From an uncultured Prevotella sp. (GTDB taxonomy: Bacteria; Bacteroidota; Bacteroidia; Bacteroidales; Bacteroidaceae), in NCBI GenBank assembly GCA_937874345.1, contig CALNBT010000252.1, positions 1-12,744 of the forward strand: a stretch of 12,744 nt of DNA, given 5' to 3'. Made by a program: the position numbers and the translations under genes. Of the stretch, positions 1-7,901 are shown one piece after another. The notes under the pieces are model-generated. The model made no database searches and was not told the origin of the DNA. It worked only from the letters and a program-made list of their open reading frames with translations. Position 1 is the first letter of the stretch. Every line of letters begins with the position of its first letter.

Positions 1-623
1 TCAAAAAAATGCTTTTTCTTTGGTCAGCCGTGATATTGACCAGTCGTCGCTGATGATCACTGAGTCGTGGAGAATTTTTATTTTCAGCTTCTAGCTCAAT
101 CGTACGGAAGTAAGCATTGTCGGATAAATACACCACTTGATTCGATTCCAAGAGTGTTGTTTGTCTTGCAGTTGCTTTCTTTTTAGACTCATTAGATACC
201 GGTATGCTTGCCGATTGCTTTGCTGTTGGAGGTGGTTTCAGAGCCGTTGTTACTGGTGGCTCAACTAAATGTGGTGTCGTTGGCTTTGATTTCTCCTGTA
301 TATCTCTCTGGTGTCCACTAGAACGTTAGCTAAACTCAGTTTTTTCAAGGAACGATAACATACAATATAAACTTTCTAATATCAATAGAACTGGTATCGG
401 TATTAGCCTTTTGTTTTTTTCTCGATGTTTTTCTTGAACAGGTTGTCTCTTTGCTTGAATTCTTTGATGAAACCAAAGTCCGTTGCTTCAAATGAACTGG
501 CACGCCTTTGTTGGGTATTTTCTGTAGCTTCTTAAAACATTTAGTAGGTTTTACATTGATAATACTAACATCCCTCTCTGAAGTGATAAGAATGTTTTCT
601 TTTGTGTGTTTGTTGATGGTCAT
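1..623 (-). CDS. Putative second PIF1-like helicase, N-terminal part (spliced, cut by left window edge)
   Basis: Two exons on the minus strand: 623-364 (starts ATG in the good context CACCATG) and 317-1, joined across a 46-nt intron. Without splicing the first exon hits a stop at about 345. Splicing completes a TT|T codon (F87) and gives 192 codons open to the edge. The apparent TGA at 3-1 lies in another frame. Residues 1-170 look disordered: a Lys/Arg-rich, NLS-like stretch at about 64-72 (RKTSRKKQK), then a Pro/Thr/Lys-rich linker. Residues 172-192 read LSDHQRRLVN...RKSIFL, which matches the start of PIF1-family cores (LSxxQ Q-motif, then a strand leading into TGxAGTGKT). The downstream neighbour has GKSFFL followed by TGGAGTGKT at the equivalent place. 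The gene lies 60 nt downstream of the PIF1-like gene in the same orientation. The family call is an inference because every catalytic motif would lie outside the window. The exon structure is firmer than the function. Confidence 0.6.
318..363 (-). other. Spliceosomal intron in the left-edge gene (46 nt)
   Basis: On the minus strand the donor is GTATGT (363-358), the branch-like element is GCTAAC and the acceptor is CTAG (321-318). Removing it bypasses the stop at 345-347 and keeps a frame that stays open to the window edge. Phase 2. Confidence 0.75.
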
Positions 624-683
624 GGTGTGTGAAAAAAGGTTTTGTTCCTGTCAAAAAATTTTTTATAGAAAAATAAAACAACT
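624..683 (-). promoter_or_regulatory. 60-nt compact intergenic gap with TATA-like box
   Basis: This is the whole space between the stop of the PIF1-like gene and the ATG of the left-edge gene. On the minus strand it contains TATAAAA (667-661), 38 nt before the ATG, which could serve as a core promoter. It must therefore overlap the 3' UTR of the upstream gene. The sequence shows the box and the spacing; promoter activity is inferred. Confidence 0.4.
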
Positions 684-688
684 TTATT
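683..688 (-). terminator. AATAAA polyadenylation-like signal overlapping the stop codon
   Basis: The last codons of the PIF1-like gene read GAA TAA followed by A, so AATAAA spans the stop. This leaves almost no 3' UTR before the next promoter. Confidence 0.4.
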
Positions 689-1949
689 CCGGATCTCCAG
701 GTATACGTTCAATTGGTAGATGAGAATAATAAAAAAATGAAACAAATCTACCATGTTTAACTAAACTGTCATGGTATCCTGCAACATTCATTTTACTAGG
801 GTCAGGCACGCGCGATAGTGCAACGTATACTTGACCAGCTGAAGTGCAGTTGCTAACATCAACATTTAAGGATTCAAATGTCATTCCCTGCGATTTATGG
901 ATTGTCATTGCCCAACCATATGCAAAAGGAAATACATCCCTTTCATCCATATTAATAACTGACGGTTTATCATACCCCTGAAATTGGATAACAGGGAACA
1001 CCGAATGAGGATGTCTCATTCCTGGTTCAAGAGAATCTATATCATAAGGCTGGCCATCATGTTCAAATCCAACAACAACACCTCTAGAACCGTTCCTCAT
1101 TTGGTCGGTGTTAATAAGTCCAATCACTGGTACCCCAACTGCTAAGCTCATCAGTTTATAAGATTTATCTGCATATTTTATACAGTTCTCGAGTTTACTA
1201 GCTCTAAAGTTGTTAGTTTTGTTCACCTGCTTGTTGGTAGCATAGATATAAGGAACTTCTGGGTCGAAAGTAGTCCCACAATTCTCGATGAGGTATTCAA
1301 GGACTCCCTCTAAATAATTATCAGATCGGATTCTATTGAGGATATTAATAAAGTCCATATGTTTTTGCCGATGAACTTTAGTGAGATTAACCATAAGAGG
1401 AAAGACAGTATCCCAACGAGAGGTAGAAAAGGCATACTTGACCACATTATTTCGAGATTGACCTCTGACAACGTTGGTACTCTTTCTGATATTTCCATCG
1501 CGATCTGGCTTAGGATTAGTATTATAGGTAGGAGGAAGCTGATAAAAGTCTCCACAGCTTATGACTTGCATGCCTCCCATTGGTAAATCGTTTCCACGCG
1601 CGACCTGAGCTGATTTCTCAATCACTTTAAATTCTATAGACGATAGCATTGAAATTTCGTCAATTATGAGGACATCAAAGTTGTTCCAATTGCGATTTAA
1701 TGGATCAAACTGGTTTGTTTCAAAAGAATAGCCAGCAAAACTGTGGAGAGTTTTTGCCTCGGAGCCAAATTGCTGAGCTGCTATACCTGTACATGCTGTC
1801 ACAGCAACACGCTTTTTATTTTCTCTTAACAACTTAATGATAGAGCGGAGAGTATAAGTCTTTCCTGTACCAGCACCGCCAGTGAGAAAAAAGCTTTTTC
1901 CTTCTAGGGCGTGGGTGTGTGCTGTTTGTTGCAAGTCTTCTTCCTCCAT
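684..1949 (-). CDS. PIF1-like 5'-3' DNA helicase (short form, 421 aa)
   Basis: Superfamily 1B helicase that would unwind DNA 5' to 3' using ATP. PIF1 proteins act on G-quadruplexes, telomeres, replication forks and rDNA. Motifs are complete and in order: Walker A GGAGTGKT (24-31); motif Ia/Ib TACTGIAA (51-58); Walker B IIDEIS (95-100); GDFYQLPP (133-140); LTKVHRQ (189-195); NGSRGVVVGF (286-295); TIHKSQGMTFESLNVD (349-364); and AGQVYVALSR (371-380) with the arginine finger R380. AGQVYVALSR is a PIF1-family signature. The protein starts only 23 residues before Walker A, so it lacks the N-terminal regulatory or mitochondrial-targeting extension of cellular PIF1, which is usually 600-850 aa. That shortness is more typical of helicases carried by mobile or repeated elements. 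No intron is needed. The ATG at 1949 lies 88 nt from the divergent recombinase-helicase gene. Confidence 0.93.
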   Translation of the reverse strand: MEEEDLQQTAHTHALEGKSFFLTGGAGTGKTYTLRSIIKLLRENKKRVAVTACTGIAAQQFGSEAKTLHSFAGYSFETNQFDPLNRNWNNFDVLIIDEISMLSSIEFKVIEKSAQVARGNDLPMGGMQVISCGDFYQLPPTYNTNPKPDRDGNIRKSTNVVRGQSRNNVVKYAFSTSRWDTVFPLMVNLTKVHRQKHMDFINILNRIRSDNYLEGVLEYLIENCGTTFDPEVPYIYATNKQVNKTNNFRASKLENCIKYADKSYKLMSLAVGVPVIGLINTDQMRNGSRGVVVGFEHDGQPYDIDSLEPGMRHPHSVFPVIQFQGYDKPSVINMDERDVFPFAYGWAMTIHKSQGMTFESLNVDVSNCTSAGQVYVALSRVPDPSKMNVAGYHDSLVKHGRFVSFFYYSHLPIERIPGDPE

Positions 1950-2037
1950 TGGTTGTGAAGTTTAGAAGGTTTAAATTTTTTTTTTGAAAAATCCCGATTA
2001 CTCCTAACTTTATTTATACTGATCTACTAACGACTAA
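1950..2037. promoter_or_regulatory. Divergent promoter shared by the PIF1-like and YR-RecQ genes
   Basis: The 88-nt gap separates two start codons on opposite strands. It holds a run of 10 T (1976-1985), of the kind that disfavours nucleosomes, and TATAAATA on the minus strand (2018-2011), about 62 nt from the leftward ATG. Stops just upstream in frame (TGA at 2020-2022, TAA at 2035-2037) fix the rightward start at 2038. The arrangement suggests co-expression, but no specific transcription-factor site is recognised. Confidence 0.5.
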
Positions 2038-5000
2038 ATGGTCTCGTCAAGCGAAAAGAACAGTATGCAATCGAATGGCTCGCCAGAACTTACAGTAGAT
2101 GTTATTATTGGCTCCAGTGAGGAAGAACTTTCAGATGAAGTTGTTTTGAATATCAGTAGTGGCGACGATGCTCCACAGACAGCTCCAACACGTTTGAGAA
2201 AGGCAAAGCTTCGCACTATTAGATATAGAAGCCAGTTGTTGGAAGCTCAAAACAGAATATCTAGGGAAGATACAGACGATAGTGAGACGGATGAAAGTGA
2301 TAACCTAGAAGCCTCGTTAGCTACACAATCTGATAGGACTCTGGTTAACTCTAGTAGGATTGGTAAGACAAATCAAGTGCTACCAATGACTCAAAACTAA
2401 TTTTGCTCAATAGATTCCTTTCTTTCCCAAGCCAGCCAGATTATTTCCAATGAAACTTATGAAGATGATGATAGCAGTCAACCTGTGAGTTTAAAGCGGA
2501 ATAGAGACCGCTTTGAAGATAAAAGAATGGAAGGTCTCAAAGTACATCCAAAAAAAAAGAAACCCCATGTGAACAGATCTAAAACCAAGGCAGCTGCTTC
2601 ATCGGAAAATAGGGGTAAGTATATCAAGTTACATATTATCGAATTGGTATTAATTAAGATGATATAGGTTACGCAAGAATCGACGCATATTTTCTTAAAG
2701 ATACCGAGAGTAATAAAACAACTTCATTATCCAGAACAACCAACAACATTTCTAACGCTGTGTCTAATCTGCCCGTTGGTGACAATGTAATTTTTGAAAC
2801 ATCTGAATCTCCATTATCAACTGAAAAGGTTGGACTTGAAAACAATTCTCCAGGGCCTATAATAGCAGAAGCAAATGCACCTTGTTCCCCCAATGATTCT
2901 GCATCCGCTATTAACACACCAGCCCCAGCCAGTCCCCATACTTTTTCTATTAATTTAGCTGGCACCAAAGACACTGAGTTGGTAGACAGCTCAACTCTAC
3001 AAGCTCATAATTCCAGCAATAGTGAATCATCAACAAGGTTGTATGACGCTAACAGTAGTGATGGATTGGCAAGCATAGATAGTGGGCATGATACAACAGA
3101 TGAAGAATTAAACATTACGATTCCTGACAATCATTCCAACTTCTCTGATGTAGATAATGGACACAATACCGATGTTGATTCTAGTTTGCCATCTGCTGAA
3201 ACTAAAAGTCCATCTGAACTTAACCAAGATTCAAGTAATTCGAATCATGAAGATGATGGTTCCATTAATAGGCTTATAGAATCTATGACATTAGATTCTA
3301 ATCCATATCAGAGCACAAACAAGAAAACCACTCAACATAGCAGTTTTGACAATGACTTCTCTGGCCCTATTCAAAGAAATAATAGTCTTGATAGCATTCT
3401 TCCTGAAGGAGATGATCCCTGTTTAGAACACCCACCTAGTTTTCATCCGAGTGGTGCACAGACCGATGAAACACTCCCGGTGATTACAGTTAAACGTAAG
3501 TACTTTTATTATTTCCCTACATATTTCTACTAACAGGTAATAGATTGGCACCTGCCTGTTGAAATGATTCCGATTATGAAAAAAAGTTCTCATGACATAG
3601 TATGTATATTATACCTTAAATTCCAGCGCTTTTCTAACAATAAAATAGGTACATCAAGTCATTAAATCTGTCGCCCGAAAACCAGACTGGAAATTACCAG
3701 AAGGATATGGCGACCGAATTAGCGTTCGAAAAGATTGTCGTACTAAACTGACCTGCTGTCCTGTACTTGGATGTCCCAGTCAGTTTTCTGACCGCAAACA
3801 AATATCTACTCATCTATCAACCATTGATCATCGATATCTACCTAATCCTTTGAGTGTGAAGTTTCTTAATATTAATTTTACAGCTTTCTTTGACTATATA
3901 CATCAAGCGGTTGTATGTTTGAAAGTGCGTAACGTGTTTACTAGAAAAACATACAAACGTCACAAAGCTTCATGCCCTACTTGTGCACACAACCACAAAG
4001 TTACTGACCTTGCAGTTGAACTCCTTCCAGGTAAAATGGTACAAGGATTAAGAACCTATATGGTGTCAGGAAATCTTTATCAAATTATTGACCACCATAA
4101 ATGGTTAATATTACCGGATACTCCCATAAAGATTTCACTTGACAAAGACCCAAGTCCTGTTGAGGGCATTCAAGGCCACGTTCCTGTTTTCATGGAGACT
4201 AATAATCTTGGTATTTATTTACTAGACGAAGAAACTTCGAGTTCTGTTTTATCAAATGTATATTCTGAAATGGAGCAGGCAGTTTATGACTCTAGTATGG
4301 TTTATTTTCTTCACGGGATTTTAAAGTTGAACACGACTGCTGCTCAAAGACTGAGAATTTACTTAAAAAACCGATGCCAGCAAGATGGTTCTCGCATGTT
4401 TCAGCCCGTACGTCATGATACTGCACTTGAATATGCCGCTTTCTTTTCGCGAATGACTGTGATTCTTTATCGAAATGGTTTGTCCAGACCAAATGGCCAT
4501 TTTTTTTCTTGTACTGTCACTGAACCATTGTTTACCATTGAAAATGAGGAAATGTTTTTCCGTGATCATGTTGCAATTAAAAATATGTTGGTTGAATACA
4601 AGTCACAACTCAATGAGAATAATCAGGAAGTTTATGAATGCCCTCATGATATTTCTGGAACTCCTGATGTTCTAGATCTAGATGCTTTAAGGTTAAGCAT
4701 TAAAACAGGAAGTTACAATACATTGTTCAGCCTGCAGTGTATTCACAAATGGTGGTGTCTTGAACTTTTGAGTAAACCTGAAGAACATATGCCTCTTCAT
4801 TTTCAGGCCTTTGGTGCACTTTTGCAGCAGAACCGAACAGTCCACTCAAAGCCTGCAAAAGCTGGAAAACAAGGCAGTGGGTTGTTGTTTGGCCTACGTC
4901 TTGTTGTGTGGAATGAGCTTGTAATGCGTGAAGAAAGCAATGCTTATCAGTGTGCTTGGAACCTTTGTTTTAAGGGCTTGGGTAATAGCTCACATGTGCA

Positions 5001-7770
5001 GTATTTTTACACTCTTTTAGGCGATATCTATGAAGTCACCAATATCGAAGGCGGTGCTTTTCGAGTTGTCTTGGACACTCGACTAGATCGGATTCATTTT
5101 GACAATTCTGCTTTAAAGTTTGATTCACTACAAGGTGGTATTTCACGATGGTGTGAGAGTCTTGTGTGTGACTATCGGTTTTTGGTAATGGGCATGAACG
5201 TTACTATTGAAGGATCTGATCAACTTGGCAATGGCACTGCAGGATACGCGTTTACTGAAGATAACGATGCTTTGAAGACCTTCTTGAATGGTGCTGGTGC
5301 ATTGCACGACCGAGAAATTCAAAAGTTTCTCCATCATTTTAATAATGACACATTGACTAAAGCCGGTAAAGCTGCACTCATTGCCTATGTTTCTAAAGCT
5401 GAAAGTTTCCTGTTATCACTGATGACTCTAATTCGAATGAGTACACTTGGTGCATGCAGGGCAACCGAGCTTCGTGATTTGACATTTAGAAACAGGCATC
5501 AAGTAATGAGATCAATTGGTTTCAATGTTGATATGGCGTTTATTGTGCTTAATGCAACAAAAAATGAGTCCTCGCCAAAGCTAAAGCAATATATTCCCAA
5601 AAGTCTGAGTGAGCTTTTGAAAGGATATCTCACGCTGGTTCGACCGTTTCTAAGTGATGTATATTCCAAGCTAGGCCGCACTTACGATCCAGATTTTCGG
5701 TACTATTTGATGCACAATTACACTTCCAAGTTTTGCGAAAAGAAGCTTCGGCAAACTCATCAAGACTTGACAGCATATTATCTAGGAGTGAGCATTGGAT
5801 TCGTTGCATGGAGACACGCAATGGAGATTATAAGCGTTGTTCTCTACAGAAATAAAAACCCCAAGCTTGTGAGTTTACTTCAGTATGCTTCACGATACCT
5901 TGGCCACACAGAGAAAACGGCGCAAGACCACTATGGTCATGGAATCATGAGAAGAAATGACACTTCACTTCTGATAGACGGTGTTAATCGAGATTTAGCA
6001 ATTGCATTTCATTGTTGGCTTGGATATGAGACTTTAGAGTCAATCACAGAAACTACTGCATACATTCCAAAAGAAAGAGACGAGTTTATAGTTGCTGATA
6101 ATGAAATTAGCCTTGATGATATCCAGAAAAAGCTCCCTGGTTTTAGTTGGAAGTCACCTGGACAGATGAATGCTACCATGATGAGTTTAACTCGCAAAGA
6201 ATCATATATATGTATTCTTCGAACTGGCGGTGGCAAATCAATGACGTTTATAATCCCAATTCTCTTTGAGCCTGACCTTCACACTGTGATTGTGGTACCA
6301 TTTATTGCTTTAAAAAATGACATTATTCGAACTCTTTCAAAGTTTGGCATTACACCCAGTACCAAGGATGTGAAAGTGGACACTAAATTCCGGGTGCATG
6401 TTGTGACTCAAGATAGCAACATTTTGAATACAGTGACTGAGTGGCATAAAACTGGAAAGTTAGCTCGAGTTGTTATTGATGAAGTGCACGAGCTAGGGAC
6501 TAACTGGAGAAACCCAAGAATCACTCCTATTCTTGGGTTAGATTGCCAGAAAGTGTTCCTAAGCGCCACATTATCAGAAGAAAAGATTATCACTTTGAAA
6601 AACAACTACAACATTACTCAAGTAATCCGGGAACCAACATTCCGTTCCAACATTGGGTATAATGTCATCAATTGTACTAACAAAAAGCACATGATCAACG
6701 TATTGAAGAAACAAATGGAGAATTTTGATTTAGACATGGCAAGAGATGGTCCTCCTACAAATAATTCAATCCGTGCGCTAATCTATCTTAAAGATCGAAA
6801 CCATTTAGAGGAAGTTTCAAAATCCATTCCCAATACAATCAAGTGGGCTTCTTATTTTTCTGAAACGATAAATCGTGAACAACTTCAGAAACAATTTTTT
6901 GACGGTGAGATTCAATGTCTTGTCGCTACTAAAGCATTTAGTACAGGAATTGATTATCCTAATGTTGTGCTTGTTGTTCACTGGGACGGGCTTACGAGTA
7001 TTACCGACTTTGAGCAGTGCTCTGGCCGGGCTGGGCGAAATGGAAATAAAGCTCATTCCGTTGTGATTGTCAATTCTATCGAGCAAAGAATCCAAACAAA
7101 AATGGATGAAGACGAAAAGCTAGCAGTTTACTATACCAGGAAAAAACGTGATAAATGTCTTCGGGCCTGTCGATCTAAGTATTTTGATGGGAAAATGACA
7201 ACTTGCGGAGTGGCAAATGCTGTATTATGCAGTTGGTGTAAACACGAAATGCCTATTACTCTACTTAGAGATCTCTCATCTAGGACAAAAGCTTACGCCA
7301 ATACTGCAGAACGGGTTAGAGTTTATTTGAACAAGTCGCAAACCAAGGGCAGTGTAACAGATCACAAACACTTTTGCATTAACAAAATGGTTTGGACTAG
7401 ACGTGCTGATAGTGAAAATGAAAGTTTTGCAAAGCAACTATCAGGTCTCAGTTCTGGTCATTGCAAGCGTTGTGGATTTAAAGAAATTCAAAATGATTCC
7501 ATGGGACAGCATGAGCGAGCCAAAGTATGTCCATATGGTCACTGCATGCAGGAAGCATTAGAGATTATGTATGGTACGTGGGCCGAAAATCAGAAGAAAG
7601 GGGTCGACGAAAGGAAATTCAAGTTAGCAATTCGCAGGTTGAATAGACATTTTGGCAGAAGGGTAAATGTTAGTGAAGCGTTTATGGGAATGGGTGAGTT
7701 AGGTGGTGATTTGGTAATAGTTGCACTCGCTGTGTTTTATATCGATGAGTTATGTTTGCAAATTAAATAA
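2038..7770 (+). CDS. Tyrosine recombinase-like / RecQ-like helicase fusion protein (5 exons, 1843 aa)
   Basis: Exons 2038-2362, 2414-2614, 2668-3495, 3544-3599 and 3649-7770 join into one frame of 1843 codons plus stop. Residues 1-470 are disordered, acidic and Ser/Asn-rich, with a basic patch PKKKKPHVNRSK (probable nuclear signal). A C2H2-like finger is C507-x4-C512-x12-H525-x5-H531, preceded by LPEGY. A large uncharacterised region follows. A tyrosine-recombinase core has R1074 (GACRATEL), K1108, R1192 (AWRH), H1223 (LGHT) and Y1232 (DHYG). A RecQ-like SF2 helicase follows: TGGGKS (K1333), DEVH (1414-1417), SAT (1442-1444), AFSTGIDYP (1566-1574) and QCSGRAGRNG (1593-1602). The C-terminus is Cys-rich (C1640, C1644, C1656, C1664, C1667, then GHCKRCG at 1740-1746). 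The helicase and overall plan recall fungal telomere-linked or dispersed RecQ-like proteins, some of which have zinc-finger N-termini. The role is probably DNA rearrangement in the nucleus. Splicing is predicted; the helicase call is firm and the recombinase call is good on motif order and spacing. Confidence 0.85.
2363..2413 (+). other. Intron 1 of the YR-RecQ gene (51 nt)
   Basis: GTAAGA donor, ACTAAT branch-like site and TAG acceptor. It removes the in-frame TAA at 2398-2400 and joins I108 to D109 in phase 1, opening onto the second exon. Confidence 0.75.
2615..2667 (+). other. Intron 2 of the YR-RecQ gene (53 nt)
   Basis: GTAAGT donor and ATAG acceptor. The branch site is weak (TTAAT). 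Splicing shifts exon 2 into the frame of the long exon at 2668-3495 (G176 completed as G|GT, phase 1). Confidence 0.75.
3496..3543 (+). other. Intron 3 of the YR-RecQ gene (48 nt) with tandem acceptors
   Basis: GTAAGT donor and a perfect TACTAAC branch site. There are two candidate acceptors, CAG ending at 3536 and TAG ending at 3543. Only the second keeps the frame (C|AT, then WHLPVEM). The first leads to a TGA nine codons later. Phase 1. Confidence 0.75.
3600..3648 (+). other. Intron 4 of the YR-RecQ gene (49 nt)
   Basis: GTATGT donor, TTCTAAC branch site and ATAG acceptor. Phase 0 joins I (ATA) to V471 (GTA), leading straight into the zinc-finger exon. Its internal ATACCTT recurs at the same offset in the 5' UTR intron of the downstream paralogue. 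Confidence 0.8.
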
Positions 7771-7771
7771 A
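7766..7771 (+). terminator. AATAAA polyadenylation-like signal overlapping the stop codon
   Basis: The final codons AAA TAA followed by A form AATAAA. It lies within a 14-nt block (7760-7773) that is repeated at the end of the downstream paralogue. Confidence 0.4.
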
Positions 7772-7901
7772 TTACATAATTGAATTTATACAAGTTTTTC
7801 GATTCTCAAAACTTAAAATTAGCCAACAACCAAAAAAATTTCCCCAGCTATCAGTATGTTGGCCATACCTTCTCTAAAGACTTAACTAACATTGATTAGA
7901 A
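7771..7901 (+). promoter_or_regulatory. Intergenic and 5' leader of the pseudo-helicase gene
   Basis: A 131-nt gap between tandem genes. The first part is AT-rich and must hold the 3' end of one gene and the promoter of the next. There is no clear TATA box and no ATG before the 5' UTR intron. A run of seven A (7842-7848) lies 15 nt before the intron donor, much as seven A lie 14 nt before the donor of intron 4 in the upstream gene. Confidence 0.4.
7854..7899 (+). other. Predicted 5' UTR intron of the pseudo-helicase gene (46 nt)
   Basis: GTATGT donor, TTAACTAAC branch site and ATTAG acceptor that ends two bases before the ATG at 7902. Splicing removes an upstream ATG (7856), which would otherwise open a nine-codon uORF ending at TAA 7883-7885. 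Confidence 0.65.

Noticed and set aside
508..723. Plus-strand small ORF across the left gap
   Set aside because: It overlaps, antisense, the start of a well-supported spliced gene and the end of the PIF1-like gene. It has no recognisable protein features.
684..1949. Helitron origin for the PIF1-like helicase
   Set aside because: Helitrons carry a Rep (HUH) nuclease fused to the helicase. No HUH motif is found, and the protein starts just before Walker A.
2760..3533. Separate Ser/Asn-rich protein
   Set aside because: It begins with GTG, not ATG, its upstream sequence is open to a splice acceptor at 2667, and its end runs into a GTAAGT...TACTAAC intron. It is exon 3 of the larger gene.
3850..7770. 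Treating the long frame from 3850 as the complete gene
   Set aside because: There is no ATG there (the codon is TTG), the frame is open back to 3649, a zinc finger lies at about 3757-3831, and consistent introns link it to the exons from 2038.
3649..7770. Starship captain (DUF3435 recombinase)
   Set aside because: The domain order (zinc finger, YR, RecQ-like helicase) and total length do not match what I know of captains. I could not support the assignment without a profile search.
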